Below are positions 55,890 through 64,000 of a stretch of 64,000 bases of DNA, piece by piece. The stretch comes from Clostridia bacterium (lineage in GTDB: Bacteria > Bacillota > Clostridia > Oscillospirales > Acutalibacteraceae), in NCBI GenBank assembly GCA_017626295.1, contig JAGAJB010000017.1, forward strand, positions 62,001 through 126,000, written 5' to 3'. The position numbers and the translations under genes were made by a program. The notes beneath the pieces were generated by a model, which saw only the letters and a list, made by a program, of their open reading frames with translations, made no database searches and was not told the DNA's origin. Within the stretch, counting starts at the first letter, position 1. Every line of letters starts with the position of its first letter.

Positions 55890-57173
55890 ATGAAAGAAAT
55901 CAGCGTAACAGTCATAGGCTCAGGCTCTACATATTGCCCCGAACTTATTTACGGTTTTGTTGAGGCTAAAGATTCTCTTAAACTCAAGAGAGTTGCATTT
56001 ATGGATATTGACGACAGAAAGCGTGAAATCGTTGGCGGTCTTTGTGTTCGTATGCTTAAGAGCGCAGGTATCGACTGCGAGGTTATTATGACTGATGATC
56101 TTGACCTTGCTTTACAGGGTGCAGATTTCGTTGTAACACAGATTCGTGTAGGCAAACTTCCTTGCCGTCATATTGACGAGAGTATACCCCTTAAACACGA
56201 CCTTATCGGTCAGGAAACAACAGGTATCGGCGGTTTCTTCAAGGCTCTTCGTACAATTCCCGTTATGGCTCATATTGCAGAGCGTATTGAAGCAATTTGT
56301 CCTGATGCTTGGCTCATTAACTTTACAAACCCCTCGGGTATTATTTCTGAATTCCTTATTAATCACACAAACGTAAAAACAATGGGTCTTTGCAATGTGC
56401 CTATTGCTATGATTGACGATGTTAAGGCGGCAGTGGGCGAGGATGCAAAAATTACATACCTCGGTCTTAACCACCTTAGTTGGATTACTTCTGTTAAAGT
56501 AAACGGCGAAGAGAAATTTGACAGTATTTTTGACGATAATTTTGCTCCCACAGTTATGAAGAATATCCACGATGACGGTTTCGATGTGGAATGCCTTAAT
56601 GCTTGCAAAGGTTTCCCCTCATCATATCTTCAGTATTATTACAGCCGTGCCGCAAAACTTGCTTACCTTAAATCCGGTTCCAAGAGTCGTGCACAGGTTT
56701 GTATGGAAATTGAAGAGGAACTTCTTAAATTGTACAGTGATAACGAACTTGTTATTAAACCTGCACTTCTTGAACAGCGCGGCGGTTACAAGTATTCACT
56801 TGCAGCGGTTTCACTTATTGATTCTATTGCAAACGATAAGAAAGATGTTCACGTTGTTAATATCAAAAATAACGGCACCCTTAAATTTATGGATGACGAT
56901 GATGTTGTTGAAATTGCCGCAGTTATCGGTGCAGACGGTGCAACACCTGTTGAAATTGGTGAGTTCGATAACCGCCACATCATAAGCCTTATGCGTACAG
57001 TTAAATCTTATGAGAAGTATACTGTTGAAGCAGCAATGAAAGGCTCTGATGAAGACGCAATGAACGCTCTTATGCTCCATCCTCTTTGCGGTGACTTTGC
57101 ACAGGCAAAGGCTTGCTACGAAGAAATGAAAGAAGCACATAAGGAATATCTTCCTCAGTTTTTTAAAAACTAA
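55890..57173 (+). CDS. Glycoside hydrolase family 4 enzyme (6-phospho-glycosidase-like)
   Basis: 427 residues. GH4 enzymes need NAD and a divalent metal and break glycosidic bonds by redox elimination. VTVIGSGSTYCPEL binds NAD, GQETTGIGGFFKALRTIPV is the family core, and NFTNPSGI, LCNVPI and GLNHLSW carry the metal and catalytic residues. The nearest groups are 6-phospho-beta-glucosidases, but specificity cannot be read here. It continues the GH109-kinase run 31 bases later with GAAAGGA upstream. Confidence 0.92.
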   Translation: MKEISVTVIGSGSTYCPELIYGFVEAKDSLKLKRVAFMDIDDRKREIVGGLCVRMLKSAGIDCEVIMTDDLDLALQGADFVVTQIRVGKLPCRHIDESIPLKHDLIGQETTGIGGFFKALRTIPVMAHIAERIEAICPDAWLINFTNPSGIISEFLINHTNVKTMGLCNVPIAMIDDVKAAVGEDAKITYLGLNHLSWITSVKVNGEEKFDSIFDDNFAPTVMKNIHDDGFDVECLNACKGFPSSYLQYYYSRAAKLAYLKSGSKSRAQVCMEIEEELLKLYSDNELVIKPALLEQRGGYKYSLAAVSLIDSIANDKKDVHVVNIKNNGTLKFMDDDDVVEIAAVIGADGATPVEIGEFDNRHIISLMRTVKSYEKYTVEAAMKGSDEDAMNALMLHPLCGDFAQAKACYEEMKEAHKEYLPQFFKN

Positions 57174-57177
57174 TAAA

Positions 57178-57220
57178 AAATCCCTTACAAGTCCAAAGGA
57201 CTCGTAAGGGATTTAATTTT
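57178..57220. terminator. Bidirectional terminator between GH4 and the isomerase gene
   Basis: AAATCCCTTACAAGTCC (57178-57194), loop AAA, GGACTCGTAAGGGATTT (57198-57214), one A-C mismatch, T-rich on both strands. Confidence 0.88.
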
Positions 57221-58687
57221 TTATGCAAAGGGGTTTTCTGTTTTGTAGGGGAGTGATTTAGGTTGGTTATAACCGATTTTTTCAACACCTAAATATTTGA
57301 ACACTTCAAAAATTGCCTTGCCGTGATGACCGAAAGCAACTGCACCGTGGTGGGGGAAGTTATCCTCAATAAGAACGTGACGGTAGAATCTGCCCATTTC
57401 GGGAATAGCAAATACGCCGATACCGCCGAAAGAACGTGTTGCTACGGGAAGAACTTCGCCTTCTGCAACGTATGCTTTAAGGTGGCTGTCTGCGGTGGAC
57501 TGAAGTCTGAAGAATGTAATATCACCGGGGGCAATGTCACCCTCAAGAGTACCGTTTGTGAACTCTTTTGGAAGAGATCTTGCCATAATTTTCTGATATT
57601 TCATTTCGCAGAAACTGAGTTTGCAAGCGGGAGTATTACCGCAATGGAAACCCATAAAAGTGTCTGTGAAACTGTAAGATGTTTTACCGCTGATTTCTTT
57701 TTCGTACATATCACGAGGTACGGAGTTGTTAATATCAAGAAGTGTAACTGCATCTTCGCTTATGCAAGCACCTATATATTCGGAAAGCACACCGTAAATA
57801 TCAACTTCGCAAGAAACAGGGATACCTCTTGAAGCAAGACGGCTGTTTATATAGCAGGGAACGAATTTGAACTCTGTCTGGAATGCAGGCCAGCATTTGC
57901 CGGAAATTGCAACATATTCTCTTGAACCTTTGTGTTCTTCAACCCAGTCTAAAAGAGTAAGTTCATACTGAGCAAGTTTTTCAAGGATTTCGGGTTTCTT
58001 GTTGCCTTCCCCAAGTTCCTTTTCCATATCCTTAACAACATCGGGGATTCTCTTGTCGCCTGCGTGTGCGTTGAATGCAGCGAAAAGGTCAAGTTCGCTG
58101 TTTTCTTCGATTTCTACACCTAAATCGTAAAGTCTTTTAATTGGTGCGTTGCAAGCGAGGAAGTCCTGAGGACGAGGACCAAAAGAAATGATTTTAAGAT
58201 TTTTAAGTGCTACCAATGCTCTTGCAATGGGAAGGAAATCTTTAATCATTTTAGCGCAATCCACCGCATCGCCTACGGGATATTCGGGTATGTAAGCCTT
58301 AATATTTCTTAATTTAAGGTTGTAACTTAAGTTAAGAACACCGCAGTAAGCGTCGCCTCTGCCGTCAAGAAGGTCATTTTCGCTTTCTTCTGCGGCTGCA
58401 CAGTACATAACGGGACCGTCAAAGTATTTAGCAAGAAGTGTCTCGGAAGATTCGGGACCGAAGTTACCGAGATAAATAACAAGGGCGTTACAGCCTGCGT
58501 TTTTAACGTCCTCTAATGCCTTGAGCATATCTTTTTCGTTTTCGATACAAACAGGACATTCGTAAATTTCGCCTGTTTTCTGGTATGCTTTAACGATGGC
58601 GCTTCTTCTGTTCTCTGAAAGTGACATAGGGAAGCAGTCGCGGGAAACCGCAACAATGCCGAGTTTGATGGTTGGTATGTTCTTCAT
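57221..58687 (-). CDS. L-fucose/L-arabinose isomerase family protein
   Basis: 488 residues with the FucI-type architecture: an N-terminal region with GNFGPESSE, a middle region and a C-terminal barrel containing MGFHCGNTP and ATRSFGGIGVFAIPEMGRFY. It probably interconverts an aldose and a ketose, and fits with the fucosidase and other glycan enzymes around it, but the exact sugar is unknown. Start chosen at ATG 58687 after AAGAAGG; the longer frame to 58741 overlaps the promoter. Confidence 0.83.
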   Translation of the reverse strand: MKNIPTIKLGIVAVSRDCFPMSLSENRRSAIVKAYQKTGEIYECPVCIENEKDMLKALEDVKNAGCNALVIYLGNFGPESSETLLAKYFDGPVMYCAAAEESENDLLDGRGDAYCGVLNLSYNLKLRNIKAYIPEYPVGDAVDCAKMIKDFLPIARALVALKNLKIISFGPRPQDFLACNAPIKRLYDLGVEIEENSELDLFAAFNAHAGDKRIPDVVKDMEKELGEGNKKPEILEKLAQYELTLLDWVEEHKGSREYVAISGKCWPAFQTEFKFVPCYINSRLASRGIPVSCEVDIYGVLSEYIGACISEDAVTLLDINNSVPRDMYEKEISGKTSYSFTDTFMGFHCGNTPACKLSFCEMKYQKIMARSLPKEFTNGTLEGDIAPGDITFFRLQSTADSHLKAYVAEGEVLPVATRSFGGIGVFAIPEMGRFYRHVLIEDNFPHHGAVAFGHHGKAIFEVFKYLGVEKIGYNQPKSLPYKTENPFA

Positions 58688-58721
58688 TAGCAATACCTTC
58701 TTTTCATTATATAATAAGTAT

Positions 58722-58750
58722 ATTTTACTTTGAACGGTCACTTATGTCAA
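58722..58750 (-). promoter_or_regulatory. Minus-strand promoter of the isomerase gene
   Basis: On the minus strand TTGACA (58750-58745), 17-base spacer, TAAAAT (58727-58722). Confidence 0.8.
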
Positions 58751-58775
58751 TATTTATGTAAGGCAAATCTTGCTA

Positions 58776-58804
58776 TTGACAATATTTTTTGAGGGTGATA
58801 TAAT
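58776..58804 (+). promoter_or_regulatory. Plus-strand promoter of the trpB T-box leader
   Basis: Exact TTGACA (58776-58781), 17-base spacer, exact TATAAT (58799-58804). Its -35 lies 25 bases from the divergent isomerase -35. Confidence 0.88.
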
Positions 58805-58810
58805 ACCAAT

Positions 58811-59102
58811 AATTTAATAGAAACCTTTGAGGCGGAGGTAACGGCGATGATGCCTTCACAGAGAACCCGTGTTGCTGGAACCGGGTAAGAAACAAATCGT
58901 CAAATGGGCCGCTGAGGGTGCAGTCAAATGAAAGAAATTTTATTCCTCTCAAAGTATTCTGCAACGTGATGATATACGTAAGTTATCGGGGGTATGTTTG
59001 TATCCCGCAAGTGTGCGAGTTTTCGCAAATTCAGGGTGGCACCGCGGATAAAATGTTTTATTCGTCCTTGACAGATAATATGTTTCTGTCAAGGGCTTTT
59101 TT
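58811..59102 (+). ncRNA. T-box leader, tryptophan-specific
   Basis: The T-box core AGGGTGGCACCGCGG is at 59033-59047, followed by CGTCCTTG. Stem I landmarks are AGAGAACCCG and CTGGAACCGGGTAAGAA near 58859-58891. The specifier is most likely TGG (Trp) at 58905-58907 in AAATGGGCC. The box reads TGGC, which needs discriminator G, the base normal for tRNA-Trp, so the two readings agree. Uncharged tRNA-Trp would then stabilise the antiterminator and turn on trpB. Established mechanism; specificity is inferred by inspection. Confidence 0.9.
59066..59102 (+). terminator. T-box expression-platform terminator
   Basis: CCTTGACAG (59066-59074), 11-base loop, CTGTCAAGG (59086-59094), then GCTTTTTTATTT. 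Confidence 0.9.
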
Positions 59103-59118
59103 ATTTGGAGTGGTATTT

Positions 59119-59148
59119 ATGTTATTGACTAAACGATGGCGTAGGTAA
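59119..59148 (+). other. Possible nine-codon leader peptide before trpB
   Basis: ATG at 59119 behind GGAGTGG, reading MLLTKRWRR then TAA. It contains one Trp codon and a cluster of Arg codons. It is too short to be confident and may be chance. Confidence 0.3.
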
Positions 59149-59190
59149 TTTATTTGATTTGAAATTATAAATTATTTGGAGGAAACTACA

Positions 59191-60411
59191 ATGTTATATA
59201 ACGGTATTGATTTTGACACATATTTTAATAACTATCCCGACAAAGAGGGTTACTTCGGAAAGTACGGCGGATGTTTTATTGACGATAAACTTAAAGCCGC
59301 TATGGCAGAGATTACAGAGGCGTATTACTCAATCTGTCAGTCAAGAAAATTTATTGCGGAACTTCGCAGAATAAGAAAAGAATTTCAGGGCAGACCTACT
59401 CCTGTTACACATCTTGAAAGACTTTCCGATGCTCTCGGCGGTAAAGTTCAACTTTACGCAAAGCGTGAGGACTTAAATCATTCGGGCGCACACAAACTTA
59501 ATCACTGTATGGGTGAAGCACTTCTTGCAAAATATATGGGCAAGAAGAAAGTTATTGCTGAAACAGGTGCAGGTCAGCACGGTGTTGCACTTGCTACTGC
59601 GGCTGCATATTTCGGCCTTGAATGCGATATTTATATGGGTTCTGTTGATATTAAAAAACAGGCTCCCAACGTTGCAAGAATGAAAATTCTCGGCGCTAAC
59701 GTGGTGGAAGTTACACACGGACTTCAGACTCTCAAAGAAGCAGTTGATGCGGCATTCGATGCATACAGCAAAGAGTATAATGATTCTATTTACTGTATCG
59801 GCTCTGTTTTAGGCCCTCATCCTTTCCCTATGATGGTGCGCGATTTTCAGAGTGTAGTGGGTATTGAGGCAAGAGAGCAGTTTATTGAAATGACAGGTCA
59901 TCTTCCCACGTCAATTGTTGCCTGTGTGGGCGGCGGCTCAAATGCAGCAGGTCTTTTTGCAGGATTCTTAAATGACCCTGTTGATATTTACGGCATTGAA
60001 CCCCTCGGCAGAGGTCCCAAACTCGGTGACCATGCCGCAAGCCTTAAATACGGTACTGAGGGCGTTATGCACGGTTTCAACAGCATTATGCTCAAAGACG
60101 AAAACGGCGAGCCTGCTCCTGTTTACTCTGTTGCCAGCGGTCTTGATTATCCTTCATCAGGCCCCGAACACGCATTCTTACAGGAAATGGGCAGAGTTAA
60201 ATATGATGTAATTGATGACGAAGAAACAATAGATGCGTTCTATAAACTTTCCCGTCTTGAAGGTATCATTCCCGCAATTGAAAGTTCACACGCAGTTGCA
60301 TACGGTATGAAACTTGCAAAAACAATGGACCACGGTTCTATCCTCATTAACCTTTCCGGCAGAGGGGATAAGGATATGGATTATATAATAGAGAATTATG
60401 GTATAAGATAA
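59191..60411 (+). CDS. trpB: Tryptophan synthase beta subunit
   Basis: 406 residues. It joins indole and serine. [14 protein letters not shown] carries the PLP lysine, and [10 protein letters not shown] and [15 protein letters not shown] bind PLP phosphate; the length is normal for TrpB1. ATG 59191 follows GGAGGAA; the earlier TTG at 59176 lies in the ribosome site. No trpA or other trp gene is in the window, so it may use indole from outside. It is governed by a Trp T-box and is followed by a hairpin repeat. Confidence 0.95.
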   Translation: MLYNGIDFDTYFNNYPDKEGYFGKYGGCFIDDKLKAAMAEITEAYYSICQSRKFIAELRRIRKEFQGRPTPVTHLERLSDALGGKVQLYAKREDLNHSGAHKLNHCMGEALLAKYMGKKKVIAETGAGQHGVALATAAAYFGLECDIYMGSVDIKKQAPNVARMKILGANVVEVTHGLQTLKEAVDAAFDAYSKEYNDSIYCIGSVLGPHPFPMMVRDFQSVVGIEAREQFIEMTGHLPTSIVACVGGGSNAAGLFAGFLNDPVDIYGIEPLGRGPKLGDHAASLKYGTEGVMHGFNSIMLKDENGEPAPVYSVASGLDYPSSGPEHAFLQEMGRVKYDVIDDEETIDAFYKLSRLEGIIPAIESSHAVAYGMKLAKTMDHGSILINLSGRGDKDMDYIIENYGIR

Positions 60412-60412
60412 A

Positions 60413-60615
60413 TACCAAGTGTATGACACTTGGTAGCGATATAAATCCCTGACGGGATTTGCGATATACACCAAAGTGTGCGATATGCTATGCGCGATAT
60501 GTGCTGTGGCACACAGAGGATTTATATTATATCGCATTGAGTGAAACGAGATATATCGTAACCGATTATTGAAGCGGTTATATCGCGTTTGCCGAAGGCA
60601 AATATATCGCATAAA
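60413..60615. repeat. Hairpin array with repeated GCGATAT/ATATCGC tags
   Basis: Four GCGATAT tags (60436, 60461, 60480, 60494) are followed by four reverse-complement tags (60529, 60553 ending T, 60580, 60604). Between tags lie small perfect hairpins: TACCAAGTGT/ACACTTGGTA, AAATCCC/GGGATTT, ACAC/GTGT, GTGC/GCAC, AACCG/CGGTT, TTTGCC/GGCAAA. The whole is an inverted structure with stacked or branched hairpins. It is non-coding. Tags of the same kind occur at 28028-28085. Confidence 0.75.
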
Positions 60616-60624
60616 TATAAATTA

Positions 60625-60670
60625 CTACCTGAAAAGTTGAATTTTCTTTTCAGGTAGTTTTATTTTTTAT
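60625..60670. terminator. Terminator between trpB and the fucosidase gene
   Basis: CTACCTGAAAAG (60625-60636), nine-base loop, CTTTTCAGGTAG (60646-60657), then TTTTATTTTTTATT. Confidence 0.88.
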
Positions 60671-60710
60671 TATTTGTTAGTGTTTGTTGGTGTTTGAAAA
60701 AATGAAGTAT

Positions 60711-62057
60711 TTAATAAACCTTTATCCACTCAATTTCGGGAATATCACGGGCGGACATAATTCTTATTTTTAATTCGTCTGTTTCGGTGGGGTCGATTTT
60801 TAATATTTTTCTGCTGCCTACCGTTGTTGACTGTGCTTTTTGTTCCCATTGTCCGTGTTGGTCTTTGCAGAAAACTGCGAAATTTGAAATTCTCTGACCT
60901 TCGCTGATTTTCTCTGCTATTTCCACATATTTGACTGTTTTAATTTCCTTTAATTTAACAATATATTCGGGTTGAGTTTTGCCGTAACCCTCAAGGGTTT
61001 CAAAGGGGATACCCTCTGCGAGATTTGTACCGAATTCTTTTTCTATCATTTCGCCCAACTCTTTAAGACGCTGAACATCTGAATCATTAAACTTACCGTT
61101 AGGCATAGGGGGAATATTAAGGTTAAAGGTTGTGTTATTGCCTATCGAATTTAGATATGTGTTAAAAAGTCGTTCCAAAGAATGCGGTTTTTCGTCCTCG
61201 TGGTAAAACCAACCGGGTCTTATGGACATATCTGTTTCTGCAGGAGCAAAAACGAGCCCTTTTGAATATATAATATTATCAAGGGAGCCTATGGCAATAT
61301 CGGAATTATAACTGAATTCGATATTACCCTCAACAAGCGCACCTTCGGTTTGCGGTTTATTCATAGGGCAAAGTTCATAGGGAACTACCGCCCATTGTGC
61401 AAAGGGTGCTGTGCCTGCTTCGTTACCGCACCAACGCAAAATACCGCCATCGTGGAAGATTGTAGCATTAGGTTGGTATTTTTCCACAAGTTCAATATAA
61501 CCGTCAAAGTCATATACCTGCTTTTTACCGTTGGGACCCTCACCGCAAGCACCGTCAAACCAAACGTGGAAAATTTCACCGTAATTGGTAAGAAGTTCGG
61601 TTAACTGGTTTTTATAGTATGTATTATATTCATCCGTGCCGTAGTATTTTGAGTTTCTGTCCCAAGGGGAAAGATAAAAACCGAATTTAAGTCCGTGTTT
61701 TTTACAAGCCTCGGCAGCCTCTTTGACAATATCACCTTTGCCGTTTTTATAAGGGCTGTTTTTAATACTGTGTTCTGTGTATTTTGTTTGCCACAAACAA
61801 AAACCGTCGTGGTGTTTTGCGGTTAAAACCATACCTTTCATACCCGCACTTTTAATGGCTTTTGCCCATTGTTCGCAGTCAAGTTCTGTGGGGTTGAATA
61901 TAGCAGGGTCTTCGTCACCGTAACCCCATTCAAGATTTGTGTATGTGTTAGGGCTGAAATGCACAAATGCATAAAAGGGTGTTTCCCTTAATCTTTCAAG
62001 TTGCTTTTTTGAAGGCTTAACGTGAGCTGCGTTTCTTATAAATTTATTAAAATCCAT
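60711..62057 (-). CDS. GH29-like alpha-L-fucosidase
   Basis: 448 residues. FYAFVHFSPNTYTNLEWGYG, TAKHHDGFCLWQT and FGFYLSPWDRN are GH29 signatures, and the nucleophile aspartate is in VWFDGACG. It would remove terminal fucose from host glycans. There is no signal peptide, so it is cytoplasmic and needs imported oligosaccharide. Start taken at ATG 62057, after AAGGTGA; a GTG at 62066 lies inside that ribosome site. It is the only fucosidase in the window. Confidence 0.9.
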   Translation of the reverse strand: MDFNKFIRNAAHVKPSKKQLERLRETPFYAFVHFSPNTYTNLEWGYGDEDPAIFNPTELDCEQWAKAIKSAGMKGMVLTAKHHDGFCLWQTKYTEHSIKNSPYKNGKGDIVKEAAEACKKHGLKFGFYLSPWDRNSKYYGTDEYNTYYKNQLTELLTNYGEIFHVWFDGACGEGPNGKKQVYDFDGYIELVEKYQPNATIFHDGGILRWCGNEAGTAPFAQWAVVPYELCPMNKPQTEGALVEGNIEFSYNSDIAIGSLDNIIYSKGLVFAPAETDMSIRPGWFYHEDEKPHSLERLFNTYLNSIGNNTTFNLNIPPMPNGKFNDSDVQRLKELGEMIEKEFGTNLAEGIPFETLEGYGKTQPEYIVKLKEIKTVKYVEIAEKISEGQRISNFAVFCKDQHGQWEQKAQSTTVGSRKILKIDPTETDELKIRIMSARDIPEIEWIKVY

Positions 62058-62173
62058 TTTTATCACCTTAGATACATTATATTATTTTTTACACAAAATT
62101 CAACTTTAAATTGTTGAAAAACGCAGAGATTTGTGATAATGTGTAATTGTAACAATCAAAAGGAGGTATATAA

Positions 62174-62857
62174 ATGAGAAGATTCAGAACTATTTTATGG
62201 GGCATTGTGCTTGTGGCCATCGGAGCAATTGTGGGTCTAAATGCGTTAGAGATTATTGATGTTGATATATTTTTTGACGGCTGGTGGACGCTTCTTATTA
62301 TAGTACCTTGCTTCATCGGTATTTTTACAAAAGGGGAAAAGTTCTTTAATATTGCAGGCGTTTGTTTAGGCGTTTTTCTGTTGCTTTGCTGTCAGGATAT
62401 TCTGGAGTTTTCAATGCTCTGGAAACTGGGTGTTCCCGTGATAATTGTTGCAATCGGTATCAGAATGATTTTCGGTGGTATTTTTAAAAACAAAAGTGAT
62501 AAAGCAATACAAAAAAATATAATTGACGGTGTTAATGTAAGGAAACACAACGCATTGTTTTCAGGTTCCGATGTGAATTATTCGGGCGAAATGTTTTACG
62601 GTACTGAACTAAGTGCTATTTTCGGTGGTCTTACCTGTGATTTGCGTACAGCATTTGTAGACAGGGATTGTGTAATTAAAGCGATATCTATTTTCGGCGG
62701 GATAGATATATTTGTTCCCGAGGGGGTTAACGTAAAGGTACATTCAACCTCAATTTTCGGTGGCGTATCAAATGAAAAACATAAAAATTCACCGGATAAT
62801 CCTCATACCATTTTCGTTAATGCAGTTTGCCTTTTCGGCGGAATAGATATAGAATAA
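62174..62857 (+). CDS. LiaF-like membrane protein
   Basis: 227 residues. Four hydrophobic segments (about 8-27, 38-53, 60-74, 83-101) are followed by a soluble C-terminal domain with repeated FGG turns (AIFGGLTC, SIFGGIDIF, SIFGGVS, LFGGIDI), as in the LiaF/DUF2154 cell-envelope stress family. In Firmicutes LiaF inhibits an envelope-stress two-component system, but no liaRS is present here. A strong AGGAGG precedes the ATG. Confidence 0.82.
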   Translation: MRRFRTILWGIVLVAIGAIVGLNALEIIDVDIFFDGWWTLLIIVPCFIGIFTKGEKFFNIAGVCLGVFLLLCCQDILEFSMLWKLGVPVIIVAIGIRMIFGGIFKNKSDKAIQKNIIDGVNVRKHNALFSGSDVNYSGEMFYGTELSAIFGGLTCDLRTAFVDRDCVIKAISIFGGIDIFVPEGVNVKVHSTSIFGGVSNEKHKNSPDNPHTIFVNAVCLFGGIDIE

Positions 62858-62863
62858 AAAATG

Positions 62864-62897
62864 CTCGGTCTGTTACGAAACAGACCGAGTCTTTTTT
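62864..62897. terminator. Terminator shared by the LiaF-like and MATE genes
   Basis: CTCGGTCTGTT (62864-62874), loop ACGA, AACAGACCGAG (62879-62889), then TCTTTTTT. The MATE gene's stop codon (62873-62875) lies inside the stem and loop. Confidence 0.85.
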
Positions 62898-64000
62898 AAC
62901 CTTTTTTCAAATACAAAATAGCAAATAAACAGGGCGATAAAAGTTACTGCCCAGGAAATCGGATAGGAAAGATAGAGATTCCAAAGAGTTTTATTAAGAG
63001 GGAATCCTGTATAAAGCCACAAAACCCTAAGACCGCAAGCACCTAAGAGGGTGATAACCATAGGCTCAACGGATTTACCCATACCGCGAATCTGACAGCC
63101 GGCAACATCCATTAAACTGCAAACGAAGTAGGTACTCATCATAATATAAACTCTTGTTTTGCCTATTTCAACAACCTGCGGGTCGGTGGTGAATATACCT
63201 ACAAGTTGTTCAGGGAAAATAAGACCCACAGCACCGAGAGTTATACTTATACCAAAAGCAAGTCCAAGGCACATAAAATAAACTTTGCGTAAATTTTCGT
63301 ATTTTTTAGCACCGATATTCTGTGAAGTAAACGTCATGGCAGTTTGAGCGACTGCGTTGGTACAGGTGTAAACAATCGCATCCACGTTCTGTGCCGCAGT
63401 GTTTCCTGCCATTGCTATTGACCCGAATGAGTTTATGGTGGACTGTATGAGCACGTTTGAAAAAGAGAATAAACTGCTTTGAACACCTGCGGGCAAACCG
63501 ATTTTTATGATGGATATAAGTTCGTCTTTATATATTTTTATTTTGTTAAGTTTGAGTCGGCAGGCATTTTCGAGATGTGCAAGACGGATAACAATTAAAA
63601 TCGCGGAAACGTACTGCGCTACTATTGTTGCAATTGCAACACCTGCCACATTCATATGAAAGACTACAACAAGAACAAGGTTTAGCGCTACGTTTATAAG
63701 TCCTGTAAATGACAGAATATATAAAGGTCTTTTGGTGTCGCCTGTTGCACGCACTATTGAAGCACCGAAGTTATATGCAAGGGAGCCGGGCGCACCTAAA
63801 AAGTATATTTGCAAATACAATGTTGCAAGTGGGAGAACGTCGTTGGGTGTTCCCATAAGCGTAAGAAATTTTTCTGAAAAGAAATATCCGAAAGCACCTA
63901 CGGCAAAGCCCGAAACCAGACTTATTGCCATTGCTGTATGAACACTTTGGTGTATTTTTTTACCTTCAGCGGCACCGATATGACGGGCGGTTACAACACC
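62873..64000 (-). CDS. MATE-family multidrug exporter, truncated at window edge
   Basis: At least 375 residues are present; the first codons lie beyond base 64000. About nine hydrophobic segments are visible, with the MATE-like TARHIGAAEGKKIH just after the edge and a conserved second bundle (ASIVRATGDTKRPL, then TFTSQNIGAKKYENLR). It exports cationic compounds using Na+ or H+. The last six codons overlap the bidirectional terminator. Confidence 0.88.
   Translation of the reverse strand, partial: GVVTARHIGAAEGKKIHQSVHTAMAISLVSGFAVGAFGYFFSEKFLTLMGTPNDVLPLATLYLQIYFLGAPGSLAYNFGASIVRATGDTKRPLYILSFTGLINVALNLVLVVVFHMNVAGVAIATIVAQYVSAILIVIRLAHLENACRLKLNKIKIYKDELISIIKIGLPAGVQSSLFSFSNVLIQSTINSFGSIAMAGNTAAQNVDAIVYTCTNAVAQTAMTFTSQNIGAKKYENLRKVYFMCLGLAFGISITLGAVGLIFPEQLVGIFTTDPQVVEIGKTRVYIMMSTYFVCSLMDVAGCQIRGMGKSVEPMVITLLGACGLRVLWLYTGFPLNKTLWNLYLSYPISWAVTFIALFICYFVFEKRLKKTRSVS

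Noticed and set aside
60413..60615. CRISPR-like array
   Set aside because: Tags are only seven bases, spacing varies from 14 to 30, and the gaps are hairpins; no cas gene.
1..64000. tRNA, rRNA, transposase or phage genes
   Set aside because: No stretch with tRNA arms or a mobile-element protein was noticed; a scan with a dedicated tool would be needed to exclude a tRNA.

Overview
The window looks like a chromosomal segment of an anaerobic member of the Clostridia (Oscillospiraceae/Ruminococcaceae-like). The evidence is moderate AT richness, class 1B dihydroorotate dehydrogenase (pyrK/pyrD), a single-chain clostridial-type PurL, folate-dependent TrmFO, the ylxM-ffh-rpsP-khpA-rimM-trmD and rnc-smc-ftsY gene orders, and a glycyl radical enzyme. 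This placement is inference; there is no rRNA in the window. I found no rRNA, tRNA, CRISPR array, transposase or prophage gene.

Layout. 1-1564 (minus): a truncated glycyl radical enzyme and its radical SAM activase. 1794-10903: a complete-looking pyrimidine operon (pyrC-carB-pyrK-pyrD-pyrF-pyrE-pyrB-pyrI) behind a consensus promoter and an attenuator-like leader; carA and pyrR are absent. 10978-21814: a purine operon (purE, a PurF-like protein without the catalytic cysteine, purM, purN, an archaeal-type IMP cyclohydrolase, stand-alone AICAR formyltransferase, purD, purL), led by a ZTP (pfl) riboswitch with an overlapping terminator. 21866-27388: a minus-strand mntP, a membrane-anchored alpha/beta hydrolase lacking its serine, and the SRP/ribosome-maturation operon. 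27536-42116: HPr, uvrC, rsmD-coaD, a coiled-coil protein, a zinc-ribbon pseudokinase with PASTA domains, infC-rpmI-rplT behind an L20-type leader, a TrmH-family methylase, dprA, topA, trmFO, rnc and an Elp3-like radical SAM protein. 42127-47573: smc, ftsY and rdgB. 47554-53527: a lipoprotein (minus), a large internally duplicated exported protein and an ATPase-permease fusion. 53581-62057: a glycan module (GH109, BadF-type sugar kinase, GH4, a fucose-isomerase-like protein, GH29) surrounding a lone trpB under a tryptophan T-box. 62174-64000: a LiaF-like membrane protein and a truncated MATE exporter.

How it works together. Most of the window is housekeeping, with RNA-level control at four operons: a pyr attenuator, the ZTP riboswitch, an L20 leader and a Trp T-box. 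The most unusual items are the cysteine-less PurF as the only PurF in the purine operon, the zinc-ribbon/pseudokinase/PASTA protein, FtsY with its acidic region and amphipathic motif at the C-terminus, the duplicated exported protein paired with an ABC transporter, a hairpin array built on a repeated gcgatat/atatcgc tag, and three genes that appear to start at non-standard codons (ATC, ACG, CTG). No single locus is clearly a wholly new system; the exported-duplicate/ABC pair and the hairpin array are the best candidates.
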